A DNA stretch of 36,457 nucleotides from the NCBI RefSeq assembly GCF_012911025.1, contig NZ_WUEI01000043.1, forward strand, positions 1 to 36,457. Direction: 5' to 3'. The position numbers and the translations under genes were made by a program. Each line of letters opens with the position of its first letter. Within the stretch, counting starts at the first letter, position 1. Positions 22,332-29,752 of this stretch are shown piece after piece. The notes below the pieces were generated by a model. It had not been told where the DNA came from and did no database searches. It saw nothing but the letters and a program-made list of their open reading frames with translations. This DNA is from Azoarcus sp. TTM-91. Lineage in GTDB: Bacteria > Pseudomonadota > Gammaproteobacteria > Burkholderiales > Rhodocyclaceae.

Positions 22332-23576
22332 ATGAGCGATACCCCAGCCCCTTCCGCCGCAGCGCTGCCGCCCGGCGGCGATCCCGCGCTTGCCGGCTAC
22401 GGCATAGACACCGTCGCCCTGCACGCCGGCCGCCACCCGGAGCGCTTCCACGGCGTGGTCAATCCGCCCGTCTACCACGCCTCCACCTTCATCTTCGAAA
22501 CGGTGGAGCAGCTCATCGACACCCGCCACGAACGTGCCGGCGGCGCCTTCGAGCAATTCACCTATGGCCGCGAAGGCACGCCCACCACCCGCGCGCTGGA
22601 GGACGCGGTGAGCACGCTGGAGGGCGGCTACCGCGCGGTGGTCACCTCCTGCGGGCTGGGCGCCATCGCCGCCTCGCTCACCGCCTTCCTGTCGGCGGGC
22701 GACCACCTGCTCATCATCGACAGCGTGTATGGCCCGGCGCGCGCCTTCTGCGACGAGTTCCTCAGCCGCTTCGGCGTGGAAGTGACCTACTTCGACCCGC
22801 TGATCGGCGCCGGCATCCGCGAACTGTTCCGGCCGAACACCAAGGTGGTCTACCTGGAGTCGCCCTGCTCGCTCACCTTCGAGGTGGTGGACGTGCCGGC
22901 CGTTGCCGCCGCCTGCCGGGAGCGCGGCATCACCACCATCATGGACAACACCTGGGCCTCGCCGCTGTGCTTCCGCCCGCTGGATCATGGCGTGGACGTG
23001 TCGCTGCATGCCGCCACCAAGTACATCTCCGGCCATTCCGACCTGATGCTGGGTGTGGCGGTGTGCACCGAGGCCGCCTTCATCCCGGTGAAGAAAACCG
23101 CCTCCGGCTCCGGCTACTGCGGCGGCCCGGACGACGTCTACATGGCGCTGCGCGGCCTGCGCACCCTGCCCATCCGCATGAAGCGCCACCAGGAAACCGC
23201 CACCCAGGTGGCGCGCTGGCTGCAGCAGCGGCCGGAGGTGGCGCGGGTGATGTACCCGGCGCTGTCCGACGACCCCGGCCACGCGCTGTGGAAGCGGGAC
23301 TTCCACGGCGCCTCCGGCCTCTTCGGTGCGGTGCTGCAGCCCTGCTCGCAGGCGCAGCTGGCCGCCATGCTGGACCACATGGAGCTCTTCCGCATGGGCT
23401 ATTCCTGGGGCGGCTACGAGAGCCTGGTGGTGCCCACCTGGCCGGCCACGCTGCGCACCGCCACCGAGTGGAAAGACCCCGGCCCGGCGCTGCGGCTGCA
23501 CGCCGGCCTGGACGACCCGGACGATCTCATCCGCGACCTGGAAAAAGGCTTCGCCCGCCTTGCCGCGGCGGCCTGA
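22332..23576 (+). CDS. Cystathionine beta-lyase-like PLP-dependent enzyme (Cys/Met metabolism family)
   Basis: A 414-residue fold-type I PLP enzyme. Lys230 in SLHAATKYISGHSD is the cofactor Schiff-base lysine, Asp205 in IMDNTWASP binds the pyridine nitrogen, and YGREGTPT (78-85) and the SGYCGGPDDVYMALRGLRTL block are typical of MetC. Family members cleave or form C-S bonds (cystathionine beta- or gamma-lyase, methionine gamma-lyase). The fit is best to cystathionine beta-lyase, but placement between an SDR/importer and an aldehyde dehydrogenase suggests a catabolic role. No strong Shine-Dalgarno sequence is seen before ATG 22332 beyond AGAGAGAA. Beta-lyase activity would release pyruvate, ammonia and a thiol. 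Confidence 0.88.
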   Translation: MSDTPAPSAAALPPGGDPALAGYGIDTVALHAGRHPERFHGVVNPPVYHASTFIFETVEQLIDTRHERAGGAFEQFTYGREGTPTTRALEDAVSTLEGGYRAVVTSCGLGAIAASLTAFLSAGDHLLIIDSVYGPARAFCDEFLSRFGVEVTYFDPLIGAGIRELFRPNTKVVYLESPCSLTFEVVDVPAVAAACRERGITTIMDNTWASPLCFRPLDHGVDVSLHAATKYISGHSDLMLGVAVCTEAAFIPVKKTASGSGYCGGPDDVYMALRGLRTLPIRMKRHQETATQVARWLQQRPEVARVMYPALSDDPGHALWKRDFHGASGLFGAVLQPCSQAQLAAMLDHMELFRMGYSWGGYESLVVPTWPATLRTATEWKDPGPALRLHAGLDDPDDLIRDLEKGFARLAAAA

Positions 23577-23916
23577 ACGATCCGGGCGGCGGGGTGCGCG
23601 GCCTGCTCCGGGCCGGTTGCTCACGGTTTGCTGGCGCGGATGTCGCCGAGGCTGTGCTGGCGGGTTCCGGTCTGCCGAAGCGGCAGCGAGATGCACAAAC
23701 GCCCTTGGGGCGGCGCTCTGGGGCGAGGTCGGAGCGCTTGCCCCAGGCGAAATGGGAAGACCCGGCAGTCAACGTCGCCGCCCGCTCGATGACCGGATCG
23801 AGCCTTCCCGCCACTTTGCTTCGCCGGTTTCGGCGCTCGCTGGTGCCGAGCGGTGGCGGCCCCACGCCCTTCAGCTTCGCTCTCCGCAGGAACTCCCCTT
23901 TCCGCAGGAACCCCCT
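23577..23916. other. 340-base gap with a short direct repeat before the aldehyde dehydrogenase
   Basis: No gene is supported in this gap. Just before the aldehyde dehydrogenase start there are two near-identical 18-base units (23883-23900 and 23901-23918), each beginning TCCGCAGGAAC, so the AGGA ribosome-binding core occurs twice. The second copy is about nine bases from ATG 23917. The length of the gap suggests that the aldehyde dehydrogenase may have its own promoter, which I cannot locate. Confidence 0.5.
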
Positions 23917-25422
23917 ATGAATGCCCCTGACCCCACCCTCATCGCCGCCATCAAGACCCGCCTCGCCGCCGGCCCGCAGCCCATGCTGATCGGCGGCGAG
24001 TGGACCCTGGCCGCATCCGGCCAGACCTTCGACAGCCGCGACCCCGCCACCGGCGAGCTGGTGGCGACCGTCGCCCGCGCCGGCAGCGAAGACATCGACC
24101 GCGCGGTCGCCGCTGCCCGCGCCGCCTTCGACGGTCCCTGGGGCCGCATGCGCCCGGCCGAACGCCAGCGCATCCTGCTCAGGCTGGCCGACCTGGTCGA
24201 AGCCAACTTCGAGGAACTGTGCATCCTCGACACCCTGGACATGGGCGCGCCCATCCGCCACACCCGCGGCGCCAAGGACTGGCTGCTCGGCCTGCTGCGC
24301 TACTACGCCGGCATGGCCACCGCGCTCTACGGCCAGACGGTGACGCCCTCCACCGCCAGCGATCTCTTCGCCTGCACCGTGCGCGAGCCAGTGGGCGTGG
24401 TCGGCGCCATCGTGCCCTGGAACGGCCCGCTCATCGCCTCCATCTGGAAAGCCGGCCCGGTGCTCGCCACCGGCTGCACCCTGGTGCTCAAGCCCTCGGA
24501 AGAAGCACCGCTGTCGCCGCTGCGCTTCGCCGAACTGGCGCTGGAGGCCGGCCTGCCGCCGGGCGTGCTCAACGTCGTGCCCGGCTACGGCCACGATGCC
24601 GGCGCCGCGCTGGCCGCCCACCCCGGCGTGGACAAGATCGCTTTCACCGGCTCGGTGCCCACCGCCCAGGCCATCATGCGGGCCGCCGCCGGCAACCTGA
24701 AGCGGCTGTCGCTGGAACTGGGCGGCAAGTCGCCCAACATCGTCTTCGCCGATGCCGACCTGGAAGCCGCGGTACCGGCCGCCACCTGGGCCGCCTTCGC
24801 CAACGCCGGCCAGGTCTGCAGCGCCGGCACCCGGCTGTTCGTCGAGCGCGCGGTGCATGACGACTTCGTCGCCGGGGTCGCGCGCTACGCCGCCGGCCTC
24901 AAGGTCGGCCCCGGCCTGGACCCCGCCACCGAAATCGGCCCGCTGGTGTCGCCCCGCCAACTGGAGCGGGTGCGCGGCTACGTCGCCGCCGGCCAGGAAG
25001 AAGGCGCCCGCCTGCTCGCCGGTGGCGACCGCCCGGCCGGCGCCGCCCTGGCCGCCGGCAATTACCTCGCGCCCACCGTGTTCGGCGGCGTCGCCGACCA
25101 CATGCGGATCGCCCGCGAGGAAATCTTCGGTCCGGTGCTCGCCGCCATGCCCTTCGACAGCGCCGAGGAAGTCCTCGCCCGCGCCAACGCCTCGCCCTAC
25201 GGCCTCGGCGCCGGCGTATGGACCCGCGACGTCGGCCGCGCCCACGCCTTCGCCCGCCGCCTGCAGTCCGGCTCGGTGTGGATCAACTGCTACAACGTCC
25301 TCGACCCCGCGCTGCCCTTCGGCGGCTACAAGATGAGCGGCTTCGGCCATGAATCCGGCACGCAGCAACTGGAGGAATACATGCAGGTGAAGGGAGTGTG
25401 GATCGCGGGGGAGATGCGCTGA
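23917..25422 (+). CDS. Aldehyde dehydrogenase (NAD(P)+)
   Basis: A 501-residue aldehyde dehydrogenase of the betaine/aldehyde dehydrogenase superfamily, oxidising an aldehyde to the acid in the cytoplasm. Catalytic Cys301 lies in NAGQVCSAGTR, Glu267 in LSLELGGKSPN and Asn169 in IVPWNGPL; the cofactor segment FTGSVPTAQ is at 243-251. The C-terminal FGGYKMSGFGHESG block is complete and the length is standard. ATG 23917 is preceded by duplicated AGGAA. It is the last plus-strand gene, and probably finishes a carbon fragment released by the upstream SDRs or lyase. The specific aldehyde cannot be predicted. Confidence 0.94.
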   Translation: MNAPDPTLIAAIKTRLAAGPQPMLIGGEWTLAASGQTFDSRDPATGELVATVARAGSEDIDRAVAAARAAFDGPWGRMRPAERQRILLRLADLVEANFEELCILDTLDMGAPIRHTRGAKDWLLGLLRYYAGMATALYGQTVTPSTASDLFACTVREPVGVVGAIVPWNGPLIASIWKAGPVLATGCTLVLKPSEEAPLSPLRFAELALEAGLPPGVLNVVPGYGHDAGAALAAHPGVDKIAFTGSVPTAQAIMRAAAGNLKRLSLELGGKSPNIVFADADLEAAVPAATWAAFANAGQVCSAGTRLFVERAVHDDFVAGVARYAAGLKVGPGLDPATEIGPLVSPRQLERVRGYVAAGQEEGARLLAGGDRPAGAALAAGNYLAPTVFGGVADHMRIAREEIFGPVLAAMPFDSAEEVLARANASPYGLGAGVWTRDVGRAHAFARRLQSGSVWINCYNVLDPALPFGGYKMSGFGHESGTQQLEEYMQVKGVWIAGEMR

Positions 25423-25424
25423 TT

Positions 25425-25443
25425 GCGCCTGGCGGGCAGGCGC
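25425..25443 (+). terminator. Hairpin just after the aldehyde dehydrogenase, weak terminator
   Basis: GCGCCTG (25425-25431) and CAGGCGC (25437-25443) form a perfect 7-bp stem with a 5-base loop, three bases after the stop codon. There is no T-run behind it, so termination by itself would be weak. The strong hairpin at 25537-25570 may also stop plus-strand transcription. Confidence 0.3.
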
Positions 25444-25536
25444 GGTGCATGGGGCAGGCCAGGTCAGATTGAATCAGGCTGTCGGCGCTAGAGGACCAGT
25501 GGATTGAGAAAGCATCGGGATCTCAACGAACGATGA

Positions 25537-25570
25537 AAAGGGCCGGCACCCTCGGAGGTGCCGGCCCTTT
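25537..25570 (-). terminator. Intrinsic terminator of RTX protein 1 gene
   Basis: A perfect 14-bp stem (AAAGGGCCGGCACC and its complement) with a 6-base loop lies 5 bases after the RTX1 stop. On the minus strand it is followed by T then CATCG, and the stem itself ends in a T-run, giving TTTT. The same hairpin is found after RTX2 at 31194-31227, exactly 5657 bases further on. Confidence 0.85.
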
Positions 25571-25575
25571 GTCCA

Positions 25576-28500
25576 TTACTGCCAGTTGGCGGCGATGACC
25601 GACGACAGGGCGTCCTGGTAGCCCTGCGGCAGGGTGGTCTGGCCGGAGCTGGGCGGTGCGAAGGCGGCCATCGCCGATACCAGGGCGTTCACCTGGCTGT
25701 CGAGCAAGGTCAGTCCATCAGCGGTCTTGAGCTGTTCGACGTGGTAGGCGTTACTCACATACCAATTGCTGACGGTGACCTTGTCCGTGGTGCCGATGAT
25801 GCTGATGTCCAGATTGTTGCCGTTGCGCTGGAACCAGAGCTGGTCGGCGGCGATGTCGGCACCGAAGGCGAGGACGTCGGTGTTGCCGGTTGTGGTGTCG
25901 TAGTCGTAGAGGGTGTCCTGGCCGCCGGTGCGGGCGAAGAGGTAGGTGTCGTTGCCGCGGCCGCCGTTGAGGGTGTCGTTGCCCGCCCCGCCGTTGAGCA
26001 TGTCCGCAGCAACTGTGCCCACCAGCGAGTCCGCTCCATCGGTACCGGCCAGTGCCCGTTCGACGAGGTCGCTCTGCGCCCACACTGTGCCGTCGGCAAA
26101 GCGCACCGACTGCACCGAGTTGTAGGCGTTCGATGGATTGTCGCCCAAGAAGAAGTCATTCACCGTGACTCGATCGGTACTGCCGGCCAGGGTGAGGACC
26201 AAGCTGTTACCCGACCGGCGCACGCTCACTTCCTCCGGCGCCACCCCGTCCTTGAATTGCAGCACGTTGTGTTTGCCCGAGGAGGCGTCGTATTCCGAGG
26301 CGATCACATCGTCGCCGTCGCCGTGGCCGAAGAGGTAAGTGTCGTTGCCTGCGCCGCCATAGAGGCGGTCATTGTCTGCACCGCCGTCGAGGACATCGCT
26401 GCCGTTACCGCCGTACAGCCAGTCTCCGCCGTCACCCCCGTACAGGGTGTCATCACCGTTACCCCCGTTGACGGTGTCGTTGCCCGCCCCGCCGTTGAGC
26501 ATGTCCGCAGCAACTGTGCCCACCAGCGAGTCCGCTCCATCGGTACCGGCCAGTGCCCGTTCGACGAGGTCGCTCTGCGCCCACACTGTGCCGTCGGCAA
26601 AGCGCACCGACTGCACCGAGTTGTAGGCGTTCGATGGATTGTCGCCCAAGAAGAAGTCATTCACCGTGACTCGATCGGTACTGCCGGCCAGGGTGAGGAC
26701 CAAGCTGTTACCCGACCGGCGCACGCTCACTTCCTCCGGCGCCACCCCGTCCTTGAATTGCAGCACGTTGTGTTTGCCCGAGGAGGCGTCGTATTCCGAG
26801 GCGATCACATCGTCGCCGTCGCCGTGGCCGAAGAGGTAAGTGTCGTTGCCTGCGCCGCCATAGAGGCGGTCATTGTCTGCACCGCCGTCGAGGACATCGC
26901 TGCCGTTACCGCCGTACAGCCAGTCTCCGCCGTCACCCCCGTACAGGGTGTCGTCGCCGTTGCCCCCGTTGAGAGTGTCGTTGCCCGCCTGGCCGTAAAG
27001 GGTATCGTTGCCATCGTTGCCGCTGAGAGAGTCGTTGCCGTCGCCGGCAAGGATGGTGTTATTGCTGCTGTCACCGCTGATCTGGTCGCTTGCGTCGGAG
27101 CCAATTACTAATTCTTTGCCACCTTCGGCAAGGCAAATGTCGAATGTGGAGCCCTGTACTGATCCTGCAGCTCGCAGTGCGGCGTGGATGGCTCCGGCTG
27201 CCTCACTTCCGGCCGATTCGAGTGCGTGAAAGAACTCTTGAAGGGTCAGGAGCCCGAGGGTTTGGTCGGCTTCAGACTGTTCCCGAAGCACGGCCACCAG
27301 TGCGCTGACATCCCACCCAAGGCCGTCCCCCTCGATTTTGATATCCAATAGATTGAGCAGCGGGGAGAAATGAGTTTGCAGCATCAATTGGCTGTAGACA
27401 TAGTCAGCCAATTCGGTGAAGGCCTGCAGCAGGAGTGGCGCTGCTTTAGAGTGCGGATTGGATGGGTCGGCTTGAATCCCATTGCACCATGTGCCGAAAT
27501 ATTCCTCTCCGAGAAACGCCTCAAGTGCTTCCAACTTTCGAGCATCGCCAATGTAGTTTCCATAAGGTTCAGCTGTTCGACTTTCAGGGTCGATATTCTG
27601 AACGCCAGTCCAGCGATAAATGATCTGTACGACCAACTCATGGCGGGCACCGACATCGGTTTCCTGCACGAACTGCTCGACCAGCGCCTGCAATTGCCCG
27701 GACTCGTCCCGCGCCATGGCCTGGCGCAGGTCGTGGACGTTGCCGAAGGCGACGACATCGGGGAGGGCTGCGATCTCGTCGCTGATGGCGACGAGGTGGG
27801 TGTCCAGGGTATTGGCCAGATCGCTCTGGAACCAGACGTCGGTGACGGTGGCGGTGGTGCCATCCGCGCGGGTGAAGCTGCCGGTCTGCAGATGTTGATT
27901 GCCGTTGGCGTCGGTGGTGGCGGTATTGGTGTAGTTCAGCGCGATGCGGGCGACGCCGGCCTCTTCGAGGGGGAGGAGTTCGCCCTCGTCGGTAATGCCG
28001 TCACCGTCGGCATCCTTCCAGACGCGCAGGCTGGCATAGGCGGCATCGTTGGCGTCGATGACGCCGTCCAGGTTGGAATCGAGCTCGCGCAATGCGGCAA
28101 AGCCGTTGGCGGCTTTATTGCCATTGGCGAGCGTGGTGTTGTTGCCGAAGAGCTCGGAACCGCCATCGATGGAGCCATTGCCGTTGCGGTCGAGAACCAG
28201 CAATCCATCGTCCTTGCCGACCCAGCCGGACTGCTCGGCGAAGCCGTTGCCGTCATGGTCGAAGAAGACGCCGTTGGTGAGGGCGGTGGTTTCGACGCCG
28301 TCGCCGTCGAGGTCGAGGATCAGGGGGGAGGTGGTGGTTTGGGCTTGGTTAAAATGGTTGGTCAGCTCGGTACGAATGACTTCGTCGTATCCAAGCCCGA
28401 GCCATTTGGGATTGGGAGCAAGATTGTTGACCGCGTCTGTGATTGTATCGAGAAGATCGATGAGGGTTTTGGCGGCCTCCTCCTGTCCCTCTCGGCGCAA

Positions 28501-28719
28501 ATCATAGTAGGTATCGACAAGGTCTTCTATGAGTGTTGCGAAGGCATCGCTAATAGGGATGTCATCGAATACATCCGACGGAACCTGGCGCTCGCTTTCA
28601 ATCCAGAGAAAGTCTGGCCAGTCGATTGTTTTATCGCCAGGGACGAATACATTGAATAACTCCCCCAGACTGCGCGTGAAAACTCCATCAAATGCTACGG
28701 CGGGGGGGGAGGTTTGCAT
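25576..28719 (-). CDS. RTX protein 1: FrpC-like, with self-processing module and Ca-binding repeats
   Basis: A 1047-residue secreted RTX protein, probably exported by type I secretion through an uncleaved C-terminal signal. Order: a unique N-terminal region (1-125), a FrpC-like self-processing module (about 132-310; [34 protein letters not shown]), an alpha-rich middle region, then GGxGxDxxx nonapeptide blocks from about 540 onward, and a C-terminal segment. A 167-residue unit is repeated (589-749 and 756-916). The module starts at Ser131-Pro132 where FrpC has the scissile Asp-Pro. No Shine-Dalgarno sequence precedes ATG 28719, and the C8 tract at 28702-28709 marks a likely frame break from the gene at 28688-29062, so the true protein may begin there. 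Confidence 0.85.
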   Translation of the reverse strand: MQTSPPAVAFDGVFTRSLGELFNVFVPGDKTIDWPDFLWIESERQVPSDVFDDIPISDAFATLIEDLVDTYYDLRREGQEEAAKTLIDLLDTITDAVNNLAPNPKWLGLGYDEVIRTELTNHFNQAQTTTSPLILDLDGDGVETTALTNGVFFDHDGNGFAEQSGWVGKDDGLLVLDRNGNGSIDGGSELFGNNTTLANGNKAANGFAALRELDSNLDGVIDANDAAYASLRVWKDADGDGITDEGELLPLEEAGVARIALNYTNTATTDANGNQHLQTGSFTRADGTTATVTDVWFQSDLANTLDTHLVAISDEIAALPDVVAFGNVHDLRQAMARDESGQLQALVEQFVQETDVGARHELVVQIIYRWTGVQNIDPESRTAEPYGNYIGDARKLEALEAFLGEEYFGTWCNGIQADPSNPHSKAAPLLLQAFTELADYVYSQLMLQTHFSPLLNLLDIKIEGDGLGWDVSALVAVLREQSEADQTLGLLTLQEFFHALESAGSEAAGAIHAALRAAGSVQGSTFDICLAEGGKELVIGSDASDQISGDSSNNTILAGDGNDSLSGNDGNDTLYGQAGNDTLNGGNGDDTLYGGDGGDWLYGGNGSDVLDGGADNDRLYGGAGNDTYLFGHGDGDDVIASEYDASSGKHNVLQFKDGVAPEEVSVRRSGNSLVLTLAGSTDRVTVNDFFLGDNPSNAYNSVQSVRFADGTVWAQSDLVERALAGTDGADSLVGTVAADMLNGGAGNDTVNGGNGDDTLYGGDGGDWLYGGNGSDVLDGGADNDRLYGGAGNDTYLFGHGDGDDVIASEYDASSGKHNVLQFKDGVAPEEVSVRRSGNSLVLTLAGSTDRVTVNDFFLGDNPSNAYNSVQSVRFADGTVWAQSDLVERALAGTDGADSLVGTVAADMLNGGAGNDTLNGGRGNDTYLFARTGGQDTLYDYDTTTGNTDVLAFGADIAADQLWFQRNGNNLDISIIGTTDKVTVSNWYVSNAYHVEQLKTADGLTLLDSQVNALVSAMAAFAPPSSGQTTLPQGYQDALSSVIAANWQ
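25972..26952 (-). repeat. 480-bp perfect tandem duplication inside RTX1
   Basis: Bases 25972-26451 recur at 26473-26952, offset 501 bases (167 codons), and I found no difference in any line compared. Each copy encodes one RTX nonapeptide block plus an intervening segment with HNVLQFKDGVAPEEVSVRRS. Such an exact copy implies a recent duplication, or ongoing homogenisation, and allows expansion or contraction in frame. Confidence 0.9.
27707..28278 (-). repeat. Self-processing-module block shared with RTX2 (copy in RTX1)
   Basis: About 572 bases are identical by line-by-line comparison to 32983-33554 in RTX2 (offset 5276). Outside this block, the upstream parts of the two genes are unrelated, and the flanks change abruptly (a few substitutions on the downstream-of-module side, then divergence). 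This points to gene conversion or module shuffling. Confidence 0.9.
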
Positions 28720-29062
28720 CTGTTACCGCATCTCGATAGCTCTTCTCTATCTGTTTGGAATCCGGGAGGTTGTAGTTATTCCCATATATGTATTTGATGT
28801 ATTGAGCGTAGTGTTGTGCTGCAACACTTTCAAAATGGTCTCTGATTGCCTGTTTTCCTGCCACGTTTTCCCAATGGTTCTGAACGAGGCGGTAGAAGGC
28901 GGCGTCCAGGGGGCTTCTATAGTCACCTGATGCCACCGGATAGGCGGTTTCAGCATATTGGTCCCCGATTGATGCAAGGTATTTCCAACCATTTGCGTAG
29001 TCATTGTTTGCAGCGTATGCCTCAGCTATTGCAAACTGCTCGGGGGTTATTGAAAGAGTCAT
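28688..29062 (-). pseudogene. N-terminal part of RTX1, separated by a C8-tract frameshift (or small separate protein)
   Basis: A 124-residue, helical and acidic sequence starting MTLSITPEQFAIAEAYAANN. AAGGA lies six bases before ATG 29062, a good start site, unlike that of RTX1. It overlaps RTX1 by 32 bases in another frame, and the overlap contains eight C on the minus strand (28702-28709). Removing one C joins the frames as DANLPPAVAFDGVF without any stop, giving one protein of about 1160 residues. I infer that this is the true N-terminus of RTX1, broken by a slippage mutation, a phase-variable switch or a sequencing error. The alternative is a small accessory protein translated separately. 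No known domain recognised. Confidence 0.75.
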
Positions 29063-29077
29063 TTGAGTTCCTTGGTT

Positions 29078-29752
29078 TCAATTATTGATAAAGAAGGAGG
29101 AAATAAGGCCTTGTACTCGATTGTCAATTTCGACGAAGTCTTTGGAATACGACTCGGAGTAAGAGTATTCAGCGGTCAAGCCATTTCCTGTGATGGACTT
29201 CGCTGTGCAGTGCCGGTAAGGAAGTTTGCTGGGGTTGGTGCAGGAGGTTAGGAGGTTTCTGGGGGTTCTTGAATAGTAATCAGTGAAATTACTGCCTACG
29301 AAGACCTGCACGACGTTGTTGTTTCCCTTTTCTATGGAGAACTGTTTCGATGCGAATCTTGGCGCAGACTCCAGCGCAGTTTCGAACCAGTTTTCTCCCC
29401 CGTAGGGCCTGGCGATGGTGATGTTTATCCTTCTTCCGAATCCGCGTTGGCGCCATATGGCGTCATCTTCCTTCTTGTAGGGAGTCAGGTCGGGGAGGAG
29501 GGCTTCAATTGTCACTGCGCCGAGCTTTTTCCGCTCCTTGGGAATGGGTCTTAGTTTCTTGTATTTCTCCATGGTGTTCATGTAGATGTAGTTGGCTGGG
29601 ATGTCCAGCTCGATCCCATGGATTTCCACCTTTACCGTGCTGGTGGCGTAATTCGGTTCTTCTTCATTGCCGGATTTAATCTTCACGACGGCGAATAGAG
29701 AAAGTGCCGAGAAGGCAGCGAGTGAGGCGATGGCAGCAGTTCTGTATTTCAT
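29078..29752 (-). CDS. Unrecognised membrane-anchored or exported protein
   Basis: I do not recognise this 224-residue protein. It starts with a short basic stretch and a hydrophobic segment (about residues 5-23, AAIASLAAFSALSLFAVV) that could be a signal anchor or uncleaved signal peptide. The rest is soluble, basic and rich in beta-type residues, with two Cys (in LLTSCTNPSK and YRHCTAKS) that could form a periplasmic disulfide. ATG 29752 overlaps the glycosyltransferase stop (ATGA), and 15 bases separate its stop from the RTX1 N-terminal gene, so the three form one unit. It is less GC-rich than the surrounding DNA. An immunity or chaperone role for the RTX protein is possible but unsupported. 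Confidence 0.75.
   Translation of the reverse strand: MKYRTAAIASLAAFSALSLFAVVKIKSGNEEEPNYATSTVKVEIHGIELDIPANYIYMNTMEKYKKLRPIPKERKKLGAVTIEALLPDLTPYKKEDDAIWRQRGFGRRINITIARPYGGENWFETALESAPRFASKQFSIEKGNNNVVQVFVGSNFTDYYSRTPRNLLTSCTNPSKLPYRHCTAKSITGNGLTAEYSYSESYSKDFVEIDNRVQGLISSFFINN

Noticed and set aside
20205..23696. Very long open frame on the minus strand opposite the permeases, SDR 3 and the PLP enzyme
   Set aside because: Its composition (His, Gly, Arg, Gln-rich low complexity) and lack of any domain show that it is an antisense by-product of high GC; the plus-strand genes have clear motifs.
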